From assembly GCA_035764005.1 (NCBI GenBank), contig DASTZZ010000025.1:120960-184959 (forward strand): a stretch of 64,000 bases of DNA, read 5' to 3'. The stretch is from Terriglobales bacterium. Lineage in GTDB: Bacteria; Acidobacteriota; Terriglobia; Terriglobales; Acidobacteriaceae. The notes beneath the pieces were generated by a model, which was given only the letters and a program-made list of their open reading frames with translations, did no database searches and was not told the DNA's origin. A program made the position numbers and the translations under genes. Within the stretch, counting starts at the first letter, position 1; every line of letters starts with the position of its first letter. Positions 41,730-50,130 of the stretch are shown piece by piece.

Positions 41730-41825
41730 CGTGCGATACGGACCGCCGGTCGAAGAGGACGCTACCTTCCTCTCATCCCTTCGTGCCTCGAAGGCAATTT
41801 TATAGCCGCCAGACGCGTGGAAATA

Positions 41826-41886
41826 AATACTGAAGTTTCTACTTGACAATCTGTTGCCGCTAGTCAATACTGAAGTTGTTACTTGA
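41826..41886 (+). promoter_or_regulatory. Promoter overlapped by two 21-bp direct repeats (ArsR-operon control region)
   Basis: TTGACA (41843-41848) and AATACT (41866-41871) are spaced by 17 bp. Two nearly identical blocks, AATACTGAAGTTTCTACTTG (41826) and AATACTGAAGTTGTTACTTG (41866), 40 bp apart, overlap the -35 and the -10. They are likely binding sites of the ArsR repressor encoded at the end of the operon. Confidence 0.65.
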
Positions 41887-41905
41887 GTATTGAAGGAGGA
41901 TTCCA

Positions 41906-42379
41906 GTGCAACAGGCCTCTGCAGTTCACAGCACATTTGTTCTCGATAGAAGTTTTCCAAAGGCTCCCGACAAGGTCTTCGCCGCCTTTGCCGATGCAAC
42001 CAAGAAGCGCCGCTGGTTCGCTGAGGGTGAGGGACACAAGATCGAGGAGTACGCCATGGACTTTCGCCTTGGCGGGACTGAGCGTTTGCGGTATCGCATG
42101 AGCGAAGGAACGCCGATTGCCGGCATGTACATCACTAACGAAGGACGCTTTCAGGACATCGCTCCTAACCAGCGCATCGTGACCGCATCGACCATGGACC
42201 TAAACGATAAGCGCATCTCCGCATCCCTGATCACGTTCGAGTTTCTAGGCAGCCGGCAGGGCACGGATCTCGTCTGCACTCATCAGGGCACATACATCGA
42301 ATGGCCGGACGGCCCGAAGATGATCGAGGCCGGCTGGCGCGGACTGTTGGATAGTCTCGCTGCAGAGATGACGCGCTGA
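41906..42379 (+). CDS. SRPBCC/AHSA1-family protein
   Basis: 157 residues from GTG 41906, with AAGGAGG about 6 nt upstream. The START/Bet v1-like fold is indicated by FVLDRSFPKAPDKVFAAFAD, KKRRWFAEGEGH and the C-terminal helix WRGLLDSLAAEMTR, typical of AHSA1-like proteins that are encoded with ArsR regulators. These proteins bind hydrophobic ligands in a deep cavity. It is the first gene of a three-gene operon under the repeat-controlled promoter. Ligand and role are unknown. Confidence 0.9.
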   Translation: MQQASAVHSTFVLDRSFPKAPDKVFAAFADATKKRRWFAEGEGHKIEEYAMDFRLGGTERLRYRMSEGTPIAGMYITNEGRFQDIAPNQRIVTASTMDLNDKRISASLITFEFLGSRQGTDLVCTHQGTYIEWPDGPKMIEAGWRGLLDSLAAEMTR

Positions 42380-42428
42380 GCAAACCACAACCTCACGGAC
42401 AGATTTTATTAACGCATGGAGGCTGACA

Positions 42429-43340
42429 GTGAACACCATTCCGAAGATGATCGTGATTCCCGAATTAGGAATCTTCTCCGGCGAGGCTCTGAGCCCGGGT
42501 CGGCGGAAGACAGATTCCGTTGGCAGCCAGATGCAGAGCACCCTTGTTCCTCCACTCTCTCATTCTGGAGCGCAGCTCGAAGCTTATGGACGCAGCCTAC
42601 CAAAAGACGATGTCGGTGGAGATCTGATGGACCTGGTGGCGAGCGAAAACGATCTCACCGCTTACGTGGCCGATGTCTCCGGGCATGGCTTCCGTGCGGG
42701 TGTGCTGATGGGAATGGTGAAGACCGCGGTTCGCTATGGATTGCTGTTAGGCCAGCCACTCACGAAACTGCTCGACGATATCAACCGTGTGCTGCCCGTA
42801 GTCAAAGAGTCGAATATGTACGCGACGTTCGCGGCGCTGCGCTTCAATGGCAGCGGCAATGTTGAGTACATCTCTGCCGGGCACGTTCCCTTGCTTCACT
42901 ACCGGCATGCCACCGGAGAAGTGCTGCGATACTGCGTCTCTCAATTACCACTCGGCCTGCTGGCGAGTGACGGATACACGAGCACCGCGATTCCCTGCGA
43001 ACCGGGAGACATTTTCGCGCTTGTGACCGACGGCGTTCTGGAGAGAGGCGATGACCCTGATCCGGATTTGGGACTCGACCGAATTGCCAGGCTGCTGCGC
43101 AACAATGCTGACGCTCCGCTGTCCGGTCTCGCAGAACTCGTGTATGCACAACTCTCGCCTTGCGGAAAGCAGCACGATGACGAAACCGTTTTGCTGTTGA
43201 AAATCCGAGACAACGAATTTGGCGGCCCTCAACCGAATGTTCCCGTGCCAGAACGGGAATCGGTAAAGAATACCGCCGTGTTGGAATCCATGTGGAGCCG
43301 CTTGCTCGATGATTTGGCCGACGAACTCTCGCGAGAATGA
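42429..43340 (+). CDS. PP2C/SpoIIE-type serine phosphatase
   Basis: 303 residues from GTG 42429 with GGAGG six nt upstream. The SpoIIE/RsbU phosphatase domain shows the metal-binding aspartates in KDDVGGDLMD, YVADVSGHGF, LVTDGVLERG and KQHDDETVLLL. The N-terminal 45 residues have no known sensor domain. The enzyme would dephosphorylate a STAS-type antagonist such as RsbV. Placing it between an SRPBCC protein and an ArsR regulator is unusual: PP2C phosphatases of this type normally accompany sensors or sigma-regulating proteins. The kinase/antagonist pair at 28793-29583 is a possible but distant partner. Confidence 0.9.
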   Translation: MNTIPKMIVIPELGIFSGEALSPGRRKTDSVGSQMQSTLVPPLSHSGAQLEAYGRSLPKDDVGGDLMDLVASENDLTAYVADVSGHGFRAGVLMGMVKTAVRYGLLLGQPLTKLLDDINRVLPVVKESNMYATFAALRFNGSGNVEYISAGHVPLLHYRHATGEVLRYCVSQLPLGLLASDGYTSTAIPCEPGDIFALVTDGVLERGDDPDPDLGLDRIARLLRNNADAPLSGLAELVYAQLSPCGKQHDDETVLLLKIRDNEFGGPQPNVPVPERESVKNTAVLESMWSRLLDDLADELSRE

Positions 43341-43361
43341 GCCTGCTGCCCTGAATTGACG

Positions 43362-43694
43362 ATGGCAAAAGCACATATACAAATCGCGCGGATCTTCGAA
43401 GCTCTGGGCGACCCGACGCGTCGCGCAATCATCGAGAAGCTCGCAGAAAGACCTCATACGGTTTCGGCATTGGCCGAACCGCTGAATATCACGCTGACCG
43501 CCGTCGGCCAGCATCTCCAATTGCTTGAAGAAAGCGGATTGGTGCGCACCGAAAAGCTAGGCCGGGTACGCACTGCCAGCCTCAATTCTGCTGGATTTGA
43601 TGCAATGGAACAGTGGATCAACGAGCATCGTTCGGCATGGGAGCGGCGGCTGGATCGGTTGGGAGCTATGCTTGCCGAATCCAAAGAAGATTGA
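43362..43694 (+). CDS. ArsR-family transcriptional regulator
   Basis: 110 residues with ATG 43362 (a TTG two codons upstream is also open). The winged helix reads IFEALGDPTRRAIIEKLAER, then SALAEPLNITLTAVGQHLQLLEESGLV. No metal-binding cysteines of the ArsR/SmtB type are present, so it belongs to the metal-independent subgroup that is usually encoded beside an AHSA1 protein. Here it is the last of three genes. It probably represses the operon through the repeats at 41826-41886. Confidence 0.9.
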   Translation: MAKAHIQIARIFEALGDPTRRAIIEKLAERPHTVSALAEPLNITLTAVGQHLQLLEESGLVRTEKLGRVRTASLNSAGFDAMEQWINEHRSAWERRLDRLGAMLAESKED

Positions 43695-43907
43695 CCCGAC
43701 GATCCCCACACCGAGTCACACGCCTAAGCTGGTAGCCGAATTAGAGACTGCGTAGCATCCAGTCTAACCTGACGCCGACTCAAGATGGGAATTGCAAAAT
43801 CTTTGACGCCGGCGAGATGCGCGTCTCCTGACACAAGCGCAGAGCGATGCGCGGGCACCCTGCTCGCGATGGTCAGTCACCAAGTGCCTTCTTGCGCCAT
43901 CACTTTC
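43695..43907. other. Intergenic region without a supported gene
   Basis: About 210 bp between the ArsR gene and the DUF4142 promoter. A frame across 43785-44144 runs antisense-phase into the next gene and has no ribosome-binding site. I see no repeat or RNA structure of note. Confidence 0.5.
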
Positions 43908-43936
43908 TTGACAAAACCTGGATGTAACCTTTTATC
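43908..43936 (+). promoter_or_regulatory. Putative promoter of the DUF4142 gene
   Basis: TTGACA (43908-43913), 17-bp spacer, TTTATC (43931-43936). The -10 is weak but the -35 is perfect and faces the gene, whose ATG is 78 bp downstream. Confidence 0.45.
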
Positions 43937-44013
43937 CGCTTGCGACTCTCTTATATGCAACCCATTGGCTGCCAGCCTGTCAGGCATTCTCGATAAGGAG
44001 AGAACACTCGAAT

Positions 44014-44547
44014 ATGAAGAAAACTCGTTTTGCAGCCGCTATTACATCCGCGGTGCTCTTGGGAGCAGGAGCCCTTGCGGCATACGCACAAGCGCCCAGC
44101 GATCCTCAAATCGTAGGCATTGTGCAGACAGCCAACCAGATTGATATCAATCAGGCGAAGCTCGCACTCAAGAAAACCAAGGACCCGCAGGTGAAAGAAT
44201 TCGCCAACCAGATGATTTCCGATCACACGAATTTGGAAAAATCAGTAAGTGACCTGGCGAAGAAGCTCGGAGTAACTCAGCAACCGAGCGCCACGTCGAA
44301 GCAACTGAAACAGCAGGCTGCGCAAGAGACCAAGAAGCTGTCGGGCCTGCACGGCAAGGCATTCGATCAGGAATATGCTTCTCATGAGGTCGCGTTTCAC
44401 CAGGCGGTCATCGACGCCGCAAAGAACACGCTGATCCCAAACGCGAAAAACGCGGAACTCAAATCGGCGCTGGAAGGTGCGGCTCCTCTCCTGCAGGGAC
44501 ATCTGGAACACGCACAGCAATTGCAGAAATCTCTAGGCGGAAGCTAA
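44014..44547 (+). CDS. DUF4142-family periplasmic protein
   Basis: 177 residues with a signal peptide (MKKTRFAAAITSAVLLGAGA ending AYAQ). The helical domain has the DUF4142 pattern: IDINQAKLALKKTKDPQVKE, FANQMISDHTNLEKSV, and a histidine-bearing C-terminal helix (LLQGHLEHAQQLQKSLGGS). It resembles a ferritin-like four-helix bundle located in the periplasm. Function is unestablished; related genes are often stress-linked. A start upstream of the ATG is unlikely because AAGGAG lies 13 nt before it and a promoter at 43908. Confidence 0.9.
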   Translation: MKKTRFAAAITSAVLLGAGALAAYAQAPSDPQIVGIVQTANQIDINQAKLALKKTKDPQVKEFANQMISDHTNLEKSVSDLAKKLGVTQQPSATSKQLKQQAAQETKKLSGLHGKAFDQEYASHEVAFHQAVIDAAKNTLIPNAKNAELKSALEGAAPLLQGHLEHAQQLQKSLGGS

Positions 44548-44644
44548 TCCGCCACTTATTCGTCTCGATGTCTGTTTGCGAGAACAATCAACAGCGATGT
44601 CGAACGCGTGCAGACCACAATTGCACGATGTGAGCACATACCCT

Positions 44645-45481
44645 ATGGCACCGCCACGACTACAGATCTGGGGACTTATCCTGACCGCCGTGGCGGTAGC
44701 TGTCTTCTCTGCAGTACCTCTGCGCGCACAATCCTCCCAGTCCGCAAGCGCGCAGCACATTGTCATCATCAAACAGATGCACTTCGATCCCCAGCAATTG
44801 ACTGTTAAGCCAGGGGACACAGTGCAGTGGAAAAACGAAGATATTTTTGCCCACACCGTTACTGCCAATAATGGAAGTTTCGATTCGGGACTGATCAATC
44901 CCGGCTCATCATGGCAGACAGTCGTCGAACACGAAGGAACCATTGGCTACCATTGCCGCCCACACCCGAACATGGCAGCGGAGCTGATCGTGCAAGCGGC
45001 GGGGCAGGAAGGCAGTCACGCTAACGAAGCAAGCACCCACGGAGAAGGTGCTGCCACGCTCAAGTGGTCTCCTCCGAGGTCTCCTGAGCAGTTCCATCCA
45101 ATTCTCGTCAACTTCACAGCGGCTCTGCTGCCACTCGCTTTACTGAGCGATGTGCTCGGACTTATCTTTCGACGGCAGAGCCTGCACAATGCAGCGTGGT
45201 GGCTGGTACTCTATGCCGCCGTGATCACGCCATTCACTGCTGCGGCGGGATGGTGGTGGAAACACGCCGCCGGTTCAGCGCTGCCGGCAAGGCTGATCAC
45301 TGTACACCAGTGGCTGGGAACGGCAGCCGCTGTGCTGTTCATCATCCTCGCAATATGGCGCTGGAGTATTCACAAACGCGGTGTTCCTCCCACTTTGGCA
45401 TACCTTTTCTGCGCGCTCGTCGCAGTACTTGCGCTCGTGTACCAGGGAAGTTTGGGCGGGATGATGGTCTTCGGAAAGTGA
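44645..45481 (+). CDS. Plastocyanin-like copper protein with C-terminal DUF2231-type membrane domain
   Basis: 278 residues from ATG 44645, which gives a normal signal peptide (MAPPRLQIWGLILTAVAVAV); an ATG at 44597 would add 16 polar residues. After cleavage, a blue-copper domain (about 35-115) shows QLTVKPGDTVQWKNEDIFAH and GYHCRPHPNM, containing the His, Cys, His and Met ligands of type 1 copper. The C-terminal half has four membrane spans (IHKRGVPPTLAYLFCALVAV and others) like DUF2231. It probably carries electrons on the periplasmic face and anchors itself in the inner membrane. Confidence 0.87.
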   Translation: MAPPRLQIWGLILTAVAVAVFSAVPLRAQSSQSASAQHIVIIKQMHFDPQQLTVKPGDTVQWKNEDIFAHTVTANNGSFDSGLINPGSSWQTVVEHEGTIGYHCRPHPNMAAELIVQAAGQEGSHANEASTHGEGAATLKWSPPRSPEQFHPILVNFTAALLPLALLSDVLGLIFRRQSLHNAAWWLVLYAAVITPFTAAAGWWWKHAAGSALPARLITVHQWLGTAAAVLFIILAIWRWSIHKRGVPPTLAYLFCALVAVLALVYQGSLGGMMVFGK

Positions 45482-45626
45482 TGCTCCACGTTTAAGCCGC
45501 GCAGACAGTATTGCCGCACGCTATGTTCGCGAGAGCGGCTGATTCATGAAGGCGATTCTCTTCCTGCGATCTGAAGCAGCATGGCTCCAACTCCAATATG
45601 GTCTAAGGGGCTGCGATGCGGGTGGA

Positions 45627-46100
45627 TTACGTCCCGTAATGCTTTGCACCTACCACAAGCGGAGGGGCCTCATTCAGTTCGATCCAGTAACGCTGGATGG
45701 CCTCAACGATCTTTCCGATTTGTTCGGGATCACCTGGCTTCACGAGGTAGGAATTGGCGCCGAGATCATAGGCTGCATTTACCGTGCTGGCACTGTCGTC
45801 CATGGTAAGTACCACAACGGGAATTCGCCGAATTTCTTTTTGCGTTCGCAGCCATTGGAGGAGCTGCAGGCCAGTCATCCCCGGCAGCTTGAGGTCGAGA
45901 AGGATGAGTACTGGCAAGGGATGCTTTGTGCGATCGTTGTATTGTCCGACTCCTGCCAGGTAAGCAAGCGCCTCGTCTCCATCTCTGAGGTGAACGATGG
46001 GATTGCGCACCGCAGCTTTCTCGAAACCGCGACGCAACAGAGTTGCGTCGGAAGCTTCGTCCTCTATCAGCAGGATGGTTGGCAAGGTACGGTCGGGCAT
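45627..46100 (-). CDS. Response regulator, Rcp1-like (single receiver domain)
   Basis: 157 residues with no output domain. The receiver shows the acidic pair in LLIEDEASDA, the phosphoacceptor D69 in LILLDLKLPG, the threonine in VVVLTMDD and the lysine in SYLVKPGDPEQ. Such stand-alone receivers of the phytochrome (Rcp1) type usually shuttle phosphate. It starts 2 nt after the stop of another receiver gene, which in turn lies downstream of the hybrid-type kinase, so the three are one operon. Output is likely a further phosphotransfer or protein-protein contact. Confidence 0.92.
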   Translation of the reverse strand: MPDRTLPTILLIEDEASDATLLRRGFEKAAVRNPIVHLRDGDEALAYLAGVGQYNDRTKHPLPVLILLDLKLPGMTGLQLLQWLRTQKEIRRIPVVVLTMDDSASTVNAAYDLGANSYLVKPGDPEQIGKIVEAIQRYWIELNEAPPLVVGAKHYGT

Positions 46101-46102
46101 GG

Positions 46103-46573
46103 TTATGAGCGATTCAGTTTTGCTGCGTTCCCAAGTAGATCGGGAGATTCGTTTATTCCCAGCCAGTAGCTCTGAAAGCGTGTGGCTAATTGCTCCAACT
46201 GAGAAGCGGTCTCGGGCTTGGATAAATAGGAATTTGCGCCGAGGTCATAGGCTCGGTTGATGTCCACCGAGTGCCTTGAAGACGTCAACATTACTACAGG
46301 AAGCCGATTGAGCGCGGTGGGTTGCCGCCGTAACCACTGCAAGACTTCAAAACCCGAACGGCGCGGCAATTTGATATCGAGCAGAACAATGCAAGGCAGT
46401 GGATGCGTCGTGCGATTGTCGTACGGTTTTTCTCCCGAAAGATAGGAGACGACATCGTCGCCATTGGTGAGACGAATCATGGCAAGCGTCGCATCCAGCT
46501 TACCGAAGGCACGTTGAATCAACCGGGCATCAGAGGGATCATCTTCGACGAGCAGAACTGGTCCTTTAGCCAT
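46103..46573 (-). CDS. Response regulator, single receiver domain
   Basis: 156 residues, close relative of the neighbouring regulator. Acidic pair in LLVEDDPSDA, phosphoacceptor D66 in IVLLDIKLPR, threonine/serine in VVMLTSSRHS and lysine in SYLSKPETAS. The start region is unusual: an 18-bp tandem duplication (46566-46601) repeats the Shine-Dalgarno and ATG, producing a five-codon upstream ORF whose TGA directly precedes the real ATG. Gene order is kinase, this regulator, then the next regulator. Confidence 0.92.
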   Translation of the reverse strand: MAKGPVLLVEDDPSDARLIQRAFGKLDATLAMIRLTNGDDVVSYLSGEKPYDNRTTHPLPCIVLLDIKLPRRSGFEVLQWLRRQPTALNRLPVVMLTSSRHSVDINRAYDLGANSYLSKPETASQLEQLATRFQSYWLGINESPDLLGNAAKLNRS

Positions 46574-46601
46574 TCAGTTCCTTTTAGCCATTCAATTCCT
46601 T
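46566..46601 (-). repeat. Tandem 18-bp duplication of a ribosome-binding/start site
   Basis: Two copies of an 18-bp block (minus strand AAGGAATTGAATGGCTAA and AAGGAACTGAATGGCTAA). The upstream copy starts a mini-ORF, ATG GCT AAA AGG AAC TGA, whose stop abuts the start codon of the response regulator. Confidence 0.9.
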
Positions 46602-46681
46602 TGTTGTATTTGTCGCCAGAAGGTGTGAGCCGATGGAGACGAGAACGGTTGTCCTCATCGACAAGAGATACAGGCGTTCGG

Positions 46682-48223
46682 CTACTCGGAATTGCTCTCT
46701 GGGGTTTCTTTGTGTGCTGCGGGAAGCTCAAACCAGAACGTACTGCCTTTTCCTGAATCCGACTCCACACCGCAGGTTCCCTGCATGCGTCCGACAGCCC
46801 GCTTCACGATCGCCAGACCGATGCCGGTGCCAGGATAAGCCTCACGTTCGTGGAGTCTCTCGAACACGTGCCAGATGCGCTCCTGATGCTGGGGAGCGAT
46901 GCCGATCCCGTTGTCGCGGACACTCAGGCGGACACGCCCATCGCGCTGCTCAGCAGAGACGCGAACGTTCGGGACCGAGTTCTTCTCGTGAAATTTGAAA
47001 GCGTTGGTGAACAGATTGAAGATTACCTGCACGAGCATGGGCTGATGCGCTTGTACGAAGAGCCCCGCCGGCACATCGACCGAAAGCGATCCATGCTGTT
47101 CTTCCCCGAGTTGCTTGGCGGCCTGCTGCACGGCTTCGCCGAGGTTGACTGTATTCAGCGTGATGTCGACCCGGCTCACGCGACCGTAGTCCAGGAGATC
47201 CTGAACGAGGATATTCATTCTCGAAGCCGCATTGGTGATTTCGTTCAGGTAGTCGAGGCCACGCTCATCGAGATTGGCGGCACAATCTTCGCGCATCGCT
47301 TCGGCAAAGCCGCCGATGGCGCGTAAAGGCGCGCGCAGATCATGGGAAACCGAGTAGGCGAATGCTTCGAGTTCTGCGTTCGTCTCCTCGCGCTCCTGAA
47401 TACGGCGTTCAAGCTCGTGCGAGTGACGTTGGATGGTGTCGAGCAGGCGTTTTCGTTCCGACATGTCACGCGTAACTTTCGAGAATCCGTACAGCGTGCC
47501 TTCGTCATCGCGCACAGCCGTAACTACGACGTTGGCCCAAAAACGCGTGCCGTCTTTGCGGACGCGCCAGCCCTCGCCTGCGAAATGCCCTTCCGTAGCA
47601 GCGGTATGGAGTACTTTTTTGGGAAGACCGTTGGCACGGTCTTCCGGCGTGTAGAACGTCGAGAAGTGTTTGCCGATGATCTCGTCAGGCTTATAGCCCT
47701 TGATGCGCTCAGCTCCGAGATTCCAGGAAGTGACAACACCGTTCGGGTCCATGGAAAAAATCGCGTAGTCCTGAACTCCCTCGACGAGCAGTCGGTAGCG
47801 CAGCTCTGAGAGACGTTTTTCGGTCAGATCGCGCGTGATCTTTCCGTAACCGATGAGATTGCCCTGCTCGTCGAGAATGCTCGTGATGAGCACGTTGGCC
47901 CAGAAACGCGAGCCGTCCTTGCGCAGTCGCCAGCCTTCCTCCTCTAAATGTCCTTCTTTTTTCGCGGTGCGAAGTTCCAATTTGGGTTTGTCGGCGGCAA
48001 GATCGGCGGGAGTGTAGAAGATGCTGAAGTGCTGGCCAATGATCTCGTCGCGCTTATATCCTTTCAGTCGCTCCGCGCCCTTGTTCCAGGAGACGATGTA
48101 ACCCTCGGGATCGAGCACGAATATCGCGTAATCGACGATGTTCTCGACGAGCAGGCGGAACAGTTCGTCTGAACTCAGATTGTGCGCTTTAAAAACGGAA
48201 GCGGCTGAAAGGCGCGATGACAT
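46682..48223 (-). CDS. Twin-PAS sensor histidine kinase
   Basis: 513 residues from ATG 48223 (an upstream GTG at 48256 adds 11). Two nearly identical PAS domains occupy about 20-138 and 142-256 (DYAIFVLDPEGYIVSWNKGA and DYAIFSMDPNGVVTSWNLGA), so the second arose by duplication. A coiled linker leads to the HisKA domain with H294 in SVSHDLRAPL, then an ATPase domain (NGIGIAPQHQERIWHVFERL, GTGIGLAIVKRA). No membrane span, so it senses inside the cell. The H-box and ATPase resemble bacteriophytochrome kinases, but GAF/PHY domains are absent. It heads an operon with two receiver genes; a third receiver is divergent. Confidence 0.93.
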   Translation of the reverse strand: MSSRLSAASVFKAHNLSSDELFRLLVENIVDYAIFVLDPEGYIVSWNKGAERLKGYKRDEIIGQHFSIFYTPADLAADKPKLELRTAKKEGHLEEEGWRLRKDGSRFWANVLITSILDEQGNLIGYGKITRDLTEKRLSELRYRLLVEGVQDYAIFSMDPNGVVTSWNLGAERIKGYKPDEIIGKHFSTFYTPEDRANGLPKKVLHTAATEGHFAGEGWRVRKDGTRFWANVVVTAVRDDEGTLYGFSKVTRDMSERKRLLDTIQRHSHELERRIQEREETNAELEAFAYSVSHDLRAPLRAIGGFAEAMREDCAANLDERGLDYLNEITNAASRMNILVQDLLDYGRVSRVDITLNTVNLGEAVQQAAKQLGEEQHGSLSVDVPAGLFVQAHQPMLVQVIFNLFTNAFKFHEKNSVPNVRVSAEQRDGRVRLSVRDNGIGIAPQHQERIWHVFERLHEREAYPGTGIGLAIVKRAVGRMQGTCGVESDSGKGSTFWFELPAAHKETPESNSE

Positions 48224-48374
48224 ATGGACGGAACAGGACAATTTATCAGCTTGCACGGTCGCAAGCCCGTCCTGTGGCTGTGAACACGGTTAGATGCACC
48301 GCACTGCCTTACTGAGACGGAATTTTCGCCTTTGCCGTCAGCCCTGTAACTATTCTGTTACACTGGAACTCTGC

Positions 48375-48755
48375 ATGAAAGTCGTGCCCACCATCCTGCT
48401 GATCGACGACGACCCGTCGCAGCTCAAGCTGTACACATGGATTCTGGAACGCGGTTCGTTTGCCGTTGTGCAGGCGCTGGTTGGAAGCACTTCCGTTAAC
48501 CTCCCCGATCCTGCGCACGTAAACGTGGATGTCGTGCTTCTGGATTTCCGCCTGTCAAGTGAACTGACCGCAACCAATATTGCCGAGCTTGTTCGTGCAA
48601 AGTTCCCAAGCACTCCCATAATCGTGCTCTCCGACCTTCCTTTTATGCCGGAGGAGGCGAAGGCCTACGGAAGTGGATTCGTCCCAAAAGGTGAGCCGGA
48701 AAAGCTGCTCAAGACAGTTTCGGCCGCAGTGACTCTTTCTCAGTCCAGGCAGTAG
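48375..48755 (+). CDS. Response regulator, third receiver protein
   Basis: 126 residues from ATG 48375. Receiver residues: acidic triplet in LLIDDDPSQL, D57 in VVLLDFRLSS, S in IIVLSDLPFM, K in GFVPKGEPEK. No output domain. It is transcribed divergently from the kinase operon across 150 bp. The three single receivers next to one kinase imply branched or relayed phosphotransfer. Downstream, it converges with the globin-ankyrin gene. Confidence 0.88.
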   Translation: MKVVPTILLIDDDPSQLKLYTWILERGSFAVVQALVGSTSVNLPDPAHVNVDVVLLDFRLSSELTATNIAELVRAKFPSTPIIVLSDLPFMPEEAKAYGSGFVPKGEPEKLLKTVSAAVTLSQSRQ

Positions 48756-48934
48756 GCGAATCTTCGATTCCATCTTCACTCGCTTGGCTCCCGGCCGTCT
48801 GTCGTCGTCAGAAAACGTTCCATTTGCTTGGATTGAACTCTCCAGTAGCGCCAATGTTTGCTCATGGAAGGCATCTTCTTCAGGCGGGATTCCACGAAAT
48901 CTCCCAAACTGGGAATGGACCGGCCGATGGCGAG

Positions 48935-49972
48935 TTAGCGCAACGCTTGCCGATTCTCTGCCCCGCGCTCCCGTAGCAATTGTGCGACTGCGTGCTTGCG
49001 GCACTTGATTGCGCGCTGCAAGGGCGTGTCGCCTTTGCGATCGCGGACATCCACGGCGGCGCCCGCATCGAGCAAAGCGCGTGCGATCTCCACGTGTCCT
49101 CGTCTGGCGGCCATGTGAAGAGCTGTTGCGCGCGTTACGCCCCCATCCGCGTTGACGTCGGCGCCGCCTTGCACCAACGCACGCACTATATCCGCGCCCG
49201 TTTCTGATCCGCATTCGTTCGCGACACAGTACAGCGGCGTATGGTCGCCGCGACCGTGAAGATTTGGGTCGACACCAAGCCGTAGGAGTGAAGCCACCAC
49301 TTCCAGGCATCCCGCAGCGGCTGCGAAATGCAAAAGAGTTCCCTTATTAAAACGCTGCGTCGCAAGAGAAGGATTGCTCTCCGCAGCATCGATGACGAAG
49401 CGAATCAACCTCGCACGACCGGATTCGATCATCCGTGCGAGTACGCCCACAAATACCGAGGGACGGGAAGCAAATTGCGGCGCGAGAGCTAGCGCTTCAT
49501 CATCTTGGCCGGCCACAATGGCGGCAATAAGGCGATCCAAAGCCCGCTGCTCGCTCCATCGCGCAGCCAACTCCTCATGATCTGGCTCGCCGTCCTCACT
49601 CCCAATGACATATGCGGAACTGTGCAAGAAAAAGTTACGAAGAGCAGTTCTCGTCGCGTTATTCATCGGGGCGGCATCAAGCGTGGCTTCCATATTCTTC
49701 AACCAGGCGTGTCGCGCTTCCGGCCCGATTTGGAACCGCGCATGCGATTCGCGCAAGCTCAGCCACCATCGGAACTGAGATTCGTTTTCATCTCCTCCCA
49801 GGAATTGAATCAGGAATGCAGAGAACTCTTCGATCGCGCACCGCAGGCTCTTACCGGGGAAGAACGGACGCAGAACTGGATCTCTGCCAACACGCGCATA
49901 GAACGCCACCGACAGCCGTCTGCAACCCTCTTCTCCACCAAGTGCTTCCAGCACTGCGGAACCAGCGTGCAT
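48935..49972 (-). CDS. Truncated hemoglobin (group II) fused to ankyrin repeats
   Basis: 345 residues combining a globin (1 to about 130) and an ankyrin repeat domain (about 150-345). The globin has the group II marks: LGGEEGCRRLSVAFYARVGR with Y25 at B10, LRPFFPG, the proximal histidine H77 in RESHARFQIG, and W90 at G8 in AWLKNM. Four or five ankyrin repeats follow, for example TLLHFAAAAGCLEVVASLLRLGVDPN, THAL-like TALHMAARRGHVEIARALLDAGA and TPLQRAIKCRKHAVAQLLRERGA. It should bind O2, NO or another gas and contact a protein. The gene lies beside the kinase/regulator cluster. No strong ribosome-binding site is apparent. Confidence 0.9.
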   Translation of the reverse strand: MHAGSAVLEALGGEEGCRRLSVAFYARVGRDPVLRPFFPGKSLRCAIEEFSAFLIQFLGGDENESQFRWWLSLRESHARFQIGPEARHAWLKNMEATLDAAPMNNATRTALRNFFLHSSAYVIGSEDGEPDHEELAARWSEQRALDRLIAAIVAGQDDEALALAPQFASRPSVFVGVLARMIESGRARLIRFVIDAAESNPSLATQRFNKGTLLHFAAAAGCLEVVASLLRLGVDPNLHGRGDHTPLYCVANECGSETGADIVRALVQGGADVNADGGVTRATALHMAARRGHVEIARALLDAGAAVDVRDRKGDTPLQRAIKCRKHAVAQLLRERGAENRQALR

Positions 49973-50130
49973 GGGTGATGATTGTATTCTCTACGGAGCG
50001 TTGATTGGCAGAAAGACCCAATGCGAAAGAATAATGTTCCGATTTCGGAAGCGGTTTCAAAAAAGGAACGTGCGGAGTCACAATAACTCCGCACCAAAAC
50101 TATTGATTGCCGCAAACGGCGACTACGACA

